A stretch of 6,733 bases of DNA from Actinomycetota bacterium (GTDB lineage: Bacteria > Actinomycetota > Actinomycetes > S36-B12): positions 1 to 6,733 of the forward strand of contig CANMNM010000076.1 in NCBI GenBank assembly GCA_947499275.1, read 5' to 3'. The notes below the pieces were generated by a model. The model did not search any database. It saw nothing but the letters and a program-made list of their open reading frames with translations, and had not been told where the DNA came from. Below, piece after piece: positions 1 through 5,727 of this stretch (positions are counted from its first letter, which is position 1; each line of letters opens with the position of its first letter). The position numbers and the translations under genes are program-made.

Positions 1-252
1 GACACCGTGGATCGCCAGCGGATGACACAGGGGAATTAGGTCACTCGTCTTTTTGGTTGCCGAGATCGCGGCAATGCGCGCAACCGCGAGTGCGTCACCT
101 TTCGGCATTTCCCCTGCATGTAGACGGGTAATCACTTCATCACACAAAGAAACCCGAGAGCGGGCCGTGGCTGACCTTTCAGTAACACTCTTCGCTGTCA
201 CGTCCACCATGTGGGCATTGCCTTGATCATCGAGATGTGGGAATGCGCTCAC
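1..252 (-). CDS. moaC: Cyclic pyranopterin monophosphate synthase MoaC (partial, N-terminal 84 residues)
   Basis: MoaC works with MoaA in the first step of molybdenum cofactor synthesis, turning the GTP-derived 3',8-cyclo-dihydro-GTP into cyclic pyranopterin monophosphate in the cytoplasm. Translating the minus strand from a GTG at 252 gives 84 uninterrupted residues with the family signatures [19 protein letters not shown] (residues 13-31), [12 protein letters not shown] (50-61) and [13 protein letters not shown] (67-79). The active-site lysine and histidine known from E. coli MoaC (K51 and H77) fall at the same numbers here. The family is about 160 residues long, so roughly the C-terminal half lies beyond the left edge, including the second catalytic Asp/Lys pair. 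The GTG start lies within the GTGA that holds the moeA stop, a 4-base overlap implying translational coupling. The start is supported because the N-terminus lines up with E. coli MoaC without a gap. The identification is near certain. Confidence 0.95.
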   Translation of the reverse strand, partial: MSAFPHLDDQGNAHMVDVTAKSVTERSATARSRVSLCDEVITRLHAGEMPKGDALAVARIAAISATKKTSDLIPLCHPLAIHGV

Positions 253-1466
253 GTTAAATCACCCCTCACATCAATCACCTGAACTTGCTCTCCACTGGCA
301 ATACTGTCAACACCCACCGGGATCACAATGAGGGCATCAGCTTGGGCTAGCCCGCCAAGAACATGTGATCCCTGCCCCGCTCCCACAAGTTCAACCTGTC
401 CCTCAGCGATAAACCGACCTCGAGCAAACTGGACTTTGTTCACAGGTGATCGCAATTGACCCTTCACCACCGCAGGCCATTGCGGGCGCTGCAACTGCTT
501 CAAGCCGCGCATCTTGCGAATTGCCGGGCGGATAAACACCTCAAACGATACATAAGCGCTCACCGGATTGCCTGGAAGCGTGATGATCGGGATCGCGGGA
601 TCGCCCACGCTGCCGAAACCTTGCGGCATTCCCGGTTGCATGGCAACTTTGTGAAAGTGCGCCGTTCCCAACTTCAGAAATGCCGATTTAACAGGATCGT
701 ACGCACCCATGCTGACACCGCCGGTTGTGATGATGAGGTCAGCTCGGTGCACTTGATCCTGCAGGATTTCAATCAATGTGTCTTCGTCATCTTGAGCCGG
801 TGGTAGACGGTAGGCAACGGCTCCACTGTCATTAGCAATTGCGGTAATGAGGAAACTATTTGAATCAGAAATCAAACCGAATTTGAGTTCAGTTCCTGGC
901 TCAACAAGTTCACTGCCTGTGGCAACAACCGCAACGCGTGGTTTCGGGATCACTGAAATGACACCGTGTCCCACCGCCGCGATCAAAGCAATCTGACGGG
1001 GGCCAATAAACGTGCCTTTTGTGAGCACCAGATCCCCTGACTGCACGTCTTCGCCTTCATGACGAATACAACTTCCCAATTCAATGGACGCACGAATCTG
1101 GACGACCTCGCTGCCACCGTCAGTGCTCTCAACCGGGATAACGCTGTCCGCACCTGCCGGCATTGGGGCGCCGGTCATGATTCGGATTGCTTGACCACTT
1201 CGCAAAGTTTCCAAAGACTTAAACCCGGCAGGGATGTCATCAATTACGGGCAGCGTAAGGGGAGCATCCTCGCTGGCACCCACCAGATCCGAAGCGATAA
1301 CCGCGTAGCCGTCCATTGACGAATTATCAAAAGAAGGAAGTGGCCAGCGTGCATAAATATCTTGGGCCAAAACACACCCATTTGCATCTGAGATGGGCAA
1401 TTCCATTGGAGGAAGTTCGCTGACACTGTCAAGAACTAGGTCAAGGTATTCCGCAACGCTGAGCAT
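249..1466 (-). CDS. moeA: Molybdopterin molybdenumtransferase MoeA
   Basis: MoeA inserts molybdate into adenylylated molybdopterin to give the active molybdenum cofactor. The 405-aa length is normal for the family. Motifs in order are DNSSMDGYA (47-55, with the catalytic-type Asp at 52), [13 protein letters not shown] (95-107), the domain III motifs ATGSEL (182-187) and [14 protein letters not shown] (247-260), [12 protein letters not shown] (274-285) and [15 protein letters not shown] (297-311). A C-terminal domain IV follows. Residues equivalent to E. coli D59, T100, E188 and D228 appear to be D52, T98, E186 and D257. The E. coli KPGKP loop is MQPGMP here, a variant I recall as common in actinobacteria, so it points to lineage and not to loss of function. 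There is no Shine-Dalgarno before the ATG, but a TAGAGT lies 6 bases upstream, so the transcript is probably leaderless. moaC follows with a 4-base overlap, and the cox maturation operon diverges from the other side. This suggests cofactor supply for the locus enzyme, possibly alongside other Mo enzymes. Confidence 0.96.
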   Translation of the reverse strand: MLSVAEYLDLVLDSVSELPPMELPISDANGCVLAQDIYARWPLPSFDNSSMDGYAVIASDLVGASEDAPLTLPVIDDIPAGFKSLETLRSGQAIRIMTGAPMPAGADSVIPVESTDGGSEVVQIRASIELGSCIRHEGEDVQSGDLVLTKGTFIGPRQIALIAAVGHGVISVIPKPRVAVVATGSELVEPGTELKFGLISDSNSFLITAIANDSGAVAYRLPPAQDDEDTLIEILQDQVHRADLIITTGGVSMGAYDPVKSAFLKLGTAHFHKVAMQPGMPQGFGSVGDPAIPIITLPGNPVSAYVSFEVFIRPAIRKMRGLKQLQRPQWPAVVKGQLRSPVNKVQFARGRFIAEGQVELVGAGQGSHVLGGLAQADALIVIPVGVDSIASGEQVQVIDVRGDLT

Positions 1467-1472
1467 GGCTCA

Positions 1473-1478
1473 ACTCTA
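1473..1478 (-). promoter_or_regulatory. Candidate -10 box for a leaderless moeA-moaC transcript
   Basis: On the minus strand a TAGAGT hexamer (TANNNT type) ends 6 bases before the moeA ATG. That is the spacing of the -10 box from the first base of leaderless mRNAs in actinobacteria. There is no purine-rich ribosome site before this ATG. Seventeen bases further upstream lies TTAGTT (plus-strand 1496-1501), a poor -35. A second TAGAGT lies at plus-strand 1488-1493. The call rests on spacing and a short motif only. Confidence 0.45.
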
Positions 1479-1492
1479 CGCTCTGGGACTCT

Positions 1493-1508
1493 AGGAACTA
1501 AGGAACTA
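1493..1508. repeat. Tandem 8-bp direct repeat (aggaacta twice)
   Basis: The octamer aggaacta occurs twice back to back, upstream of the proposed moeA -10 box. On the minus strand it supplies two TTAGTT hexamers, one of them 17 bases from TAGAGT. It could be a small operator or simply chance. Nothing else supports a function. Confidence 0.4.
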
Positions 1509-1510
1509 AG

Positions 1511-1554
1511 AAATTGCCTAACCCCGCCTAGTTTGCGGTCCTATGAGGCAATTT
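1511..1554. repeat. Inverted repeat with 9-bp perfect arms in the divergent promoter region
   Basis: AAATTGCCT (1511-1519) is matched by its reverse complement AGGCAATTT (1546-1554), separated by 26 bases. A smaller nested pair, CCGC (1524-1527) and GCGG (1535-1538), sits inside the loop. The element lies between the two divergent promoter candidates, where a regulator controlling both operons would bind. It could instead form a stem-loop in a transcript that starts further upstream. There is no T-run, so it is not a standard intrinsic terminator. Confidence 0.5.
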
Positions 1555-1600
1555 GCATGGCAAGCCAATTGTCGACCCGACTGCGGGGGTCTCAATCTGC

Positions 1601-1609
1601 TGGTATCCT
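1601..1609 (+). promoter_or_regulatory. Candidate extended -10 promoter for the coxDE operon
   Basis: The sequence TGGTATCCT reads as an extended -10 (TGn followed by TATCCT at 1604-1609). A start of transcription about 7 bases downstream would leave a leader of about 24 bases carrying the ribosome site at 1628-1633. No convincing -35 is seen 16-18 bases upstream (around 1580-1587), which an extended -10 can partly make up for. Confidence 0.4.
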
Positions 1610-1627
1610 TGCCTAAATCACAAACTC

Positions 1628-1633
1628 AGGGGG
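1628..1633 (+). promoter_or_regulatory. Ribosome binding site of the 82-aa protein
   Basis: AGGGGG lies 6 bases before the ATG at 1640. This supports that ATG as a real start and the small protein as the first gene of the plus-strand operon. coxD, five bases downstream of this gene, has no obvious ribosome site of its own and may depend on translation of this one. Confidence 0.6.
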
Positions 1634-1639
1634 TAGCCC

Positions 1640-1888
1640 ATGTCGGTCGAAAGTGAAAAAGCAGCTGAGGTACTCCGTACCGTATGGCAGGGAACCCCTG
1701 GAGCCATGACTGAAATGGATGAAGAATGCACTCCGAACAAGGTCTGTCGGAATATGAAAGACGTTTCATATGATGGTTTCGCCGAAGAAGGCGTAGACAT
1801 GGCAACCGCATGGAAGAACAAGCTCGCGCGAGAAGGCAAGCTCGGTTCATCCTCTCTGGGTGACCTCGTTCTGGGCCAAGTGGACTAA
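1640..1888 (+). CDS. Uncharacterised 82-aa soluble protein, first gene of the coxDE operon
   Basis: I do not recognise this protein. It is 82 residues long, hydrophilic, without a signal peptide or membrane segment, and rich in Glu, Lys and Met. Two cysteines, C30 and C36, sit in ECTPNKVC (29-36), a Cys-x5-Cys spacing. The rest looks helical at both ends (about 3-17 and 52-66), with a glycine/serine stretch near 66-74. A clear AGGGGG site precedes the ATG, the stop lies only 5 bases before coxD, and the proposed operon promoter is just upstream. It is therefore likely to be made together with CoxD and CoxE. The position suggests a small partner in CODH maturation, perhaps one binding metal or sulfur through its cysteines, but that is speculation. 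Antisense frames of similar length exist here but have no ribosome site or sensible context. Confidence 0.75.
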   Translation: MSVESEKAAEVLRTVWQGTPGAMTEMDEECTPNKVCRNMKDVSYDGFAEEGVDMATAWKNKLAREGKLGSSSLGDLVLGQVD

Positions 1889-1893
1889 TTTAG

Positions 1894-2754
1894 ATGGCGT
1901 TCGAAGAACTTACCGTTTCACAGCTCACCAGCGATCTGGCGGAACGCGGTTATATCGCCGATCGAGGTTTGGCGACATCACTATTACTTTCACTCAAACT
2001 CGGGAAACCTTTGCTCCTTGAGGGCGAGGTCGGCGTTGGAAAGACGGAACTTGCCCGCACTGTTGCCACAATGCTGGGCCGAGAATTAATTCGACTGCAG
2101 TGCTACGAGGGCATTGATATGCACCAAGCCCTCTACGAGTGGGACTACGCCCGCCAAATGCTCTTCGTGCGTTCCTTGGCCACGGATGACGCCTCTGACG
2201 AGCAACTTTTCGGCCCACGGTTCCTCCTCGAGCGACCACTACTCAAGGCCGTTCGATCCGGGGACCAATGTGTTCTTCTAATCGATGAAATCGACCGAGC
2301 CGACGACGAATTTGAAGCATTCCTACTTGAACTGCTCGGTGATTTCCAAGTCACCATCCCCGAGGTGGGAACGATTCAGGCGCAATCCCGACCTATCGTC
2401 ATCCTTACTTCAAACCGAACTCGGGAACTCCATGACGCTCTCAAACGCCGATGCCTTTACACCTGGATCGGCTTCCCCGAAACCGAACGCGAAATCGAAA
2501 TTGTCAAATCACGCCTCCCCGAGATTGGACCAGCTCTCGCAAATCAGGTCGTCCATGCTGTCAACCGACTCCGCGCAATGGATCTCGAGAAACTTCCCGG
2601 CGTTGCAGAAACTATTGACTGGGCGGAAAGCGTAAGTGCGCTAGGTGCAAAAACCCTTACCGCTGAAGTTGCAATTGACACCCTCGGTGCTGTCGTCAAG
2701 GACCGCGATGATTTGGATTTTGCCTCTCGAAGTATTCAGGATGTCATCTCTTAG
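1894..2754 (+). CDS. coxD: CoxD-like MoxR-family AAA+ ATPase (CO dehydrogenase maturation)
   Basis: This is a MoxR-type AAA+ ATPase of 286 residues, the usual size of CoxD. In Mo-CODH systems CoxD is a membrane-associated ATPase needed to sulfurate the molybdenum centre before copper is added. Visible motifs are Walker A GEVGVGKT (44-51), Walker B VLLIDE (127-132), sensor 1 LTSN (171-174, N174) and an arginine-finger region DALKRRC (181-187). The stretch TSNRTRELHDALKRRCLY followed by WIGFPETE (191-198) is typical of the CoxD branch. The start is fixed by an in-frame TAG directly before the ATG, and the N-terminus (LAERGYIADRGLATSLLLSL, 15-34) matches the family helix before Walker A. There is no strong ribosome site, so translation may be coupled to the small gene 5 bases upstream. 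coxE begins 14 bases before the coxD stop, in keeping with the two acting as a pair. A MoxR ATPase for another enzyme is possible, but coxE and coxG nearby favour CoxD. Confidence 0.9.
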   Translation: MAFEELTVSQLTSDLAERGYIADRGLATSLLLSLKLGKPLLLEGEVGVGKTELARTVATMLGRELIRLQCYEGIDMHQALYEWDYARQMLFVRSLATDDASDEQLFGPRFLLERPLLKAVRSGDQCVLLIDEIDRADDEFEAFLLELLGDFQVTIPEVGTIQAQSRPIVILTSNRTRELHDALKRRCLYTWIGFPETEREIEIVKSRLPEIGPALANQVVHAVNRLRAMDLEKLPGVAETIDWAESVSALGAKTLTAEVAIDTLGAVVKDRDDLDFASRSIQDVIS

Positions 2755-3874
2755 CGGGTTCGACGAGCTTCTCGTGGAGTTCGGTCAAACACTCAGGCAC
2801 GCAGGAATATCAATCGGTTCCGACGACATATTGACTTTCTGCTCAGGAGTTTCCGAACTCGATGTCAGCGATCTCATGGACGTCTACTGGGCTGGTAGAG
2901 CCACGATGCTACGGCGCCAAGATCAAGTTCCCATCTACAACGCAGTATTTAGGCTATTTTTTCTCAACATCGAAGAAGCAAATACTGACGCCCGGAAACT
3001 CACCCTAAGGTCATCATCTACCGCCGGTGCCACCCTTGAGATTCCGAATACTGAAGAGGGAATTCCCGGTGATATCAGCCCCGATGAAATCAAACTCGGT
3101 TACTTAGCGAGCACCTCGGATGTGTATCGTTTCAAAGCTTTTTCCGAGTGCTCCGAAGACGAAATTCGCCAGGTAAGAAAAATCATCTCTCGCATGCGTG
3201 TTACGCCACCCTTGCGCAGGACTCACCGGATGACCCGCAGTCGCAAGGTCGCCCGACTCGATCTTCGACGCATGGTGCGAGAGAGCATGCGCAAACTTGG
3301 CGAGCCCCGCGACCTTGCGTACAAAAAGCGAAAAAACAAGTTGCGCCCACTAGTGCTGATCCTTGACGTTTCGGGCTCAATGGCCGACTACTCCCGCAAC
3401 CTCCTGCAGTTTGCTTATTGTGCGCGGCGCGCAAATGCCAAAGTTGATGTGTTTTGCTTTGGAACCCGCCTGACCCGCATCACACGGTCCCTGGATCGCC
3501 GTAACCCCGACGAGGCGATGCGTCTCGCTGGCGAATCGGTATTCGACTGGGACGGTGGCACCCGAATCGGTGACTCGATCAAGGAATTCACCAAAGATGC
3601 CCGCCGGTCACGACTAGGCCGTGGAGCGGTAGTTGTCATTTGCTCGGACGGCCTTGACCGGGGTGAACCAGCGGCGTTATCACAAGCCATGGAAAGCCTT
3701 TCGCGAATTGCTTACCGAGTTATCTGGGTCAACCCGCATAAGGGCGATGTCGTGGATTATGTACCTGCTTCCCTTGGCATGATTGTCGCTGAACCTTATA
3801 TAGACGAGGTGTACTCAGGTCACAATCTTGCTAGCCTTGAGCACCTAGCCAATCGACTCTCGAAAGTGAGATAA
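2741..3874 (+). CDS. coxE: CoxE-like VWA-domain protein (CO dehydrogenase maturation)
   Basis: This 377-aa protein has a mostly helical N-terminal half, a very basic middle (about 152-202, including RRTHRMTRSRKVARLD) and a C-terminal von Willebrand A domain (about 203-377). The metal-ion-dependent adhesion site is complete: DVSGS (D209, S211, S213), T274 in DWDGGT, and D303 in CSDG. CoxE-type VWA proteins partner the CoxD ATPase and are needed to put copper into the Mo-CODH active site. I chose ATG 2741 over an upstream in-frame ATG at 2645. It follows a CAGG close upstream, gives the normal MSSLSGFDELLVEFGQTLR start, and overlaps coxD by only 14 bases. The longer version would add 32 unrelated-looking residues and overlap coxD by over 100 bases. 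The stop lies 2 bases before the next gene. In the known coxDEF order an XdhC-type coxF follows; here it does not. Confidence 0.9.
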   Translation: MSSLSGFDELLVEFGQTLRHAGISIGSDDILTFCSGVSELDVSDLMDVYWAGRATMLRRQDQVPIYNAVFRLFFLNIEEANTDARKLTLRSSSTAGATLEIPNTEEGIPGDISPDEIKLGYLASTSDVYRFKAFSECSEDEIRQVRKIISRMRVTPPLRRTHRMTRSRKVARLDLRRMVRESMRKLGEPRDLAYKKRKNKLRPLVLILDVSGSMADYSRNLLQFAYCARRANAKVDVFCFGTRLTRITRSLDRRNPDEAMRLAGESVFDWDGGTRIGDSIKEFTKDARRSRLGRGAVVVICSDGLDRGEPAALSQAMESLSRIAYRVIWVNPHKGDVVDYVPASLGMIVAEPYIDEVYSGHNLASLEHLANRLSKVR

Positions 3875-3876
3875 GC

Positions 3877-4173
3877 GTGAGATTCAGTGTTTCTATTCAG
3901 GCCGAGGGTGACCGCGAGGTGAGTCTCGAAGAAGTAGTGGAATTGGCCGATGCTGTCGCAGGATTGGACGGAATCGCCTCGGGCTACGGCACCATGGGTT
4001 ATGGGGCTCAAATAGTTGTGGAAGCTGATGGCTCCAGTGAAGCTGCCGATAAAGCAATAAAACAATTCGCTCAAGCTGTCGAAAAGACGTCACTTCCTTT
4101 ATGGCCGGTTACCAGTGTGGAAACCCTCGGCGAGGATGAAGACTTTGGCGATCTGGATAGTGACCTTCAGTGA
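3877..4173 (+). CDS. Uncharacterised 98-aa acidic protein downstream of coxE
   Basis: I do not recognise this protein. It starts with GTG 2 bases after the coxE stop, and its own stop overlaps the next start in GTGA. The sequence suggests a small alternating fold: a strand RFSVSIQAE (2-10), a helix SLEEVVELADAVAGL (16-30), a strand region GYGAQIVVEA (41-50), a helix SEAADKAIKQFAQAVEKT (54-71), a strand WPVTSVETL (76-84), then a very acidic tail with seven Asp/Glu among the last fourteen residues. That order resembles a ferredoxin-like or ACT-like fold, but it is a by-eye guess. It has no cysteines, signal peptide or membrane segment. Its tight place between coxE and the GIY-YIG-like gene suggests it acts with one of them, for instance as an adaptor. 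The GTG start is supported by the spacing and by the strand-like N-terminus. Confidence 0.8.
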   Translation: MRFSVSIQAEGDREVSLEEVVELADAVAGLDGIASGYGTMGYGAQIVVEADGSSEAADKAIKQFAQAVEKTSLPLWPVTSVETLGEDEDFGDLDSDLQ

Positions 4174-4598
4174 TTCGACTCGGTAGTTTGGCCGGTTACG
4201 CCTTTGAAGGTCCAAGAACCCTTGCCGGCTGGACTCCGCCAAAAGAGCCGGCTGTTTACGCCATCCTTACCAAGTCAAAGCCTGAGCCTTCACAGGAATT
4301 TTCAGTGATCTACGTGGGACATGCAGATGACCTTTCCCAAGTTGGGTTTCCTTTCAAGCATGCGAGAACGGCCGCATGGTTGGAGCGTGCTGGTGGCAAG
4401 TTCAACCTGCATGTGTGTTGGCTCAATGCACCCGGGAGCAACCGATCGCATCGGGAACAGATAACGCGCGATCTCGCTTCGGTTTATAACCCAAGCTGCA
4501 ACGAAGAAAAGTTCGATAAAGCTTGGAAAGCCGAGTGGATTGGAACCTACGATGCCCCCGTTACCGATCCACTCACGACCGGTCGCAAGCCGAACTAA
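4170..4598 (+). CDS. GIY-YIG-like domain protein, possibly without nuclease activity
   Basis: This 142-aa protein starts with the GTG inside the GTGA overlap with the gene before it. Residues 27-111 fit the GIY-YIG nuclease fold: PAVYAILTK (27-35, GIY-type Tyr30), VIYVGHADDLS (46-56, YIG-type Tyr48), then HREQITRDLASVYNPSCN (94-111), with the metal-binding-type Glu96 and the final Asn111. The arginine normally found about 8-10 residues after YIG is not in the usual place; that spot holds QVGF, and R66 is the nearest candidate. The protein may therefore keep the fold but not cut DNA. A DNA nuclease would be an odd member of an enzyme-maturation operon, so a binding role is as likely. It is last in the plus-strand operon, and its TAA overlaps the stop of the convergent gene. 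The fold call is fairly good; the function is unknown. Confidence 0.75.
   Translation: MIRLGSLAGYAFEGPRTLAGWTPPKEPAVYAILTKSKPEPSQEFSVIYVGHADDLSQVGFPFKHARTAAWLERAGGKFNLHVCWLNAPGSNRSHREQITRDLASVYNPSCNEEKFDKAWKAEWIGTYDAPVTDPLTTGRKPN
4595..4598. other. Overlapping stop codons of two convergent operons
   Basis: The bases CTAA hold both stops: TAA at 4596-4598 ends the plus-strand GIY-YIG-like gene, and TAG (CTA at 4595-4597) ends the last minus-strand membrane gene. There is no room between them for a terminator, so each transcript must run into the other gene as antisense. A 10-bp perfect palindrome, CGACCGGTCG, lies just before at 4576-4585 but has no T-run. Confidence 0.9.
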
Positions 4599-4954
4599 TC
4601 GATGTCGACGCCCATGGCCTCGATCATGCGTGAGCGCCTGGTACCCATTGCTGGGCGGTTGACGCCATCTGCTTCATGATCTTCATGAACGAAAGTTGCT
4701 CCACCAACTATCCCCTCCCCCATGCCGTACAGCAAGGGAAGTGCACCAGCAACAACACGACCTGTGGTGTTTATTGAAGTGAGACCAGGTTCAATCAGGG
4801 CAGCATCTTTCTTAATTGCCCAAACTAACTCTGCTGACTCTTCAAGATTGGCAGCAACTTTCTTCAATTGAGACCCAACGATGAATAAGTAGATCGCTAA
4901 CCCTGCAATAAGCAGAGCAACGTCGATGACCGACCACCACTGCAATGAACTCAT
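4595..4954 (-). CDS. Small single-pass membrane protein, fifth of five in the array
   Basis: This is the last and longest (119 aa) of five consecutive small membrane proteins after coxG. It has one hydrophobic helix (about 9-27, VIDVALLIAGLAIYLFIVG) after an uncharged N-terminus. Basic residues follow (K31, K32), so the tail is predicted to be cytoplasmic. The stretch KVAANLE (32-38) matches the K-[IV]-x-A-x-L-E element found at the same place in the third and fourth members. A second mildly hydrophobic, glycine-rich stretch (about 66-88) may touch the membrane. The end is soluble and charged (HEDHEADGVNRPAMGTRRSR, 90-109), an extension the other members lack. The ATG overlaps the stop of the preceding gene in ATGA, with AAGGTG 5 bases upstream, so translation is probably coupled. 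The stop overlaps that of the convergent gene. The molecular function is unknown; a docking or scaffold role for CODH/CoxG is inferred from context only. Confidence 0.8.
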   Translation of the reverse strand: MSSLQWWSVIDVALLIAGLAIYLFIVGSQLKKVAANLEESAELVWAIKKDAALIEPGLTSINTTGRVVAGALPLLYGMGEGIVGGATFVHEDHEADGVNRPAMGTRRSRMIEAMGVDID

Positions 4955-5226
4955 GAGCGCACCTTGTCTAGTACTCGTCCGAGGAATAAATGATGTTCAA
5001 GACCCTCCGCTAACACTGCTTCCACTCCACCGGCGGTTACGCCAATGAGTGCGGTATCAGCGGTGTTGTTCTTGGCCGCTTCGAGGGTGGCCTTAATTTT
5101 TACCACCCTTGAGTGAATGCGATGCACGAATATCACGAGGAGTGTGAGAAGTGCGGCTACCGCCACAACAACCACGATCCCTAAAACGTTTGCGATCATC
5201 CATAACTGTTCAGTTTGGGCATCCAT
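4951..5226 (-). CDS. Small single-pass membrane protein, fourth of five in the array
   Basis: This 91-aa protein has a short N-terminus with acidic residues (MDAQTEQ), one long hydrophobic segment (about 9-34) and then a basic turn (HRIHSR, 35-40), predicting N-out and C-in. By hand, residues 15-57 align without a gap to residues 15-57 of the third member with 17 of 43 identical, including the shared K-I-x-A-x-L-E-x-A-x-x-N-T-A run (43-56). This makes the two clear paralogues. The tail continues with VTAGGVEAVLAEGLEHHLFL (63-82), an amphipathic stretch with a His pair. A full AGGAGG lies 5 bases before the ATG, only one base separates it from the preceding stop, and its own stop overlaps the next start. 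I know of no named family for it. It is not the multi-pass CoxC/CoxH/CoxK type of membrane anchor. Confidence 0.85.
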   Translation of the reverse strand: MDAQTEQLWMIANVLGIVVVVAVAALLTLLVIFVHRIHSRVVKIKATLEAAKNNTADTALIGVTAGGVEAVLAEGLEHHLFLGRVLDKVRS

Positions 5227-5227
5227 G

Positions 5228-5482
5228 TCAGCCTCCTAACCTTGTACGTCCGCGCTTGAGCCCAGCGATGACTGCCAATGCAGATGTGATTGTTTCGTTG
5301 AGCCCAGCCAAACCTGCAGTATTTGTCTCAGCTTGTTCCAAACCTGCGAGAATTTTGCCAGCCTGCGTCCCGATTTTCCATGCGATTACGAGAATCGGAA
5401 TAACGAGTGCAACAACAACGAGGACGACGACAAGGCCAATGATGTAGCCGATGAGCCAGCCCTCATGTCCGGTGAAATCCAT
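5228..5482 (-). CDS. Small single-pass membrane protein, third of five in the array
   Basis: This 84-aa protein has the layout MDFTGHEG, then a very hydrophobic helix (about 10-35, rich in Val/Ile/Leu), then WKIGTQAGK and a helical tail with KILAGLEQAETNTA (43-56) and LNETITSALAVIAGL (61-75), ending in a basic KRGRTR. The first 57 residues line up residue for residue with the fourth member. The hydrophobic segment is long for one crossing and holds a proline at 29, so a bent helix is possible. An AGGAGG ribosome site 4 bases before the ATG overlaps the stop of the preceding gene. The basic residues after the helix predict a cytoplasmic tail. DUF948-type small membrane proteins look somewhat similar in layout, but I cannot place it there with confidence. 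Confidence 0.85.
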   Translation of the reverse strand: MDFTGHEGWLIGYIIGLVVVLVVVALVIPILVIAWKIGTQAGKILAGLEQAETNTAGLAGLNETITSALAVIAGLKRGRTRLGG

Positions 5483-5491
5483 GAATCCTCC

Positions 5492-5719
5492 TTAAATCGA
5501 ATTTGCAAAGTCGCGGACAGGGGCCAAACTGGCATTAACCGATGCCACAACCGGAACGACCGTCGAAGTCTGGGCCGCGATCACCTGGACCCCACCGTCG
5601 AGCGTGTCCAAGGTCTTTGCGGTCGCGGATAGGTGGCCGATCGCGCGAGAAAGACCGAGTGCGGCGGCACCGATAATCAGTGCCCCAAGAATGAGCGTAA
5701 TAACTGCATCAATTGGCAT
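5492..5719 (-). CDS. Small single-pass membrane protein, second of five in the array
   Basis: This is the smallest member at 75 aa. MPID is followed by a hydrophobic helix (about 5-23, AVITLILGALIIGAAALGL), then SRAIGHL and a weakly charged helical tail ending FANSI. It is closest to the first member: LSR falls at residues 23-25 in both, and DTLDGGVQVI (38-47) matches DTLAGGVALI there with a one-residue shift. It lacks the Glu of the L-E element found in the other four, having L-S instead. An AGGAGA ribosome site lies 4 bases before the ATG, and its A and G overlap the stop of the preceding gene. The tail (about 48-75) holds many Val, Ala and Ser and could form a second amphipathic helix. The function is unknown; the position points to the CODH/CoxG membrane interface. 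Confidence 0.83.
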   Translation of the reverse strand: MPIDAVITLILGALIIGAAALGLSRAIGHLSATAKTLDTLDGGVQVIAAQTSTVVPVVASVNASLAPVRDFANSI

Positions 5720-5727
5720 AACTTCTC

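Noticed and set aside
456..806. 116-codon open frame on the plus strand within moeA
   Set aside because: It lies wholly antisense to a clear moeA with all motifs. The translation is Arg/His-rich and low in structure, and no ribosome site or context supports it.
1467..1639. Riboswitch (for example a molybdenum cofactor element) or small RNA in the divergent region
   Set aside because: Only one inverted repeat is seen, the region is short, and the proposed transcripts begin close to the genes, leaving no room for a structured leader.
1618..1850. Two antisense open frames over the 82-aa gene
   Set aside because: Ser/Arg-rich shadow translations without ribosome sites. The plus-strand gene has a clear AGGGGG site and operon context.
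2645..2740. Longer coxE starting at an upstream in-frame ATG (2645)
   Set aside because: It would overlap coxD by 110 bases and add 32 residues with no family resemblance. ATG 2741 gives the normal CoxE N-terminus.
4576..4585. Perfect 10-bp palindrome CGACCGGTCG as a terminator
   Set aside because: There is no loop and no T-run, and it lies inside the coding region. Palindromes this short are common by chance.
5151..5632. Plus-strand open frames across the small membrane genes
   Set aside because: They are antisense to genes with strong ribosome sites and coherent membrane-protein sequences, and their own translations look like shadows.
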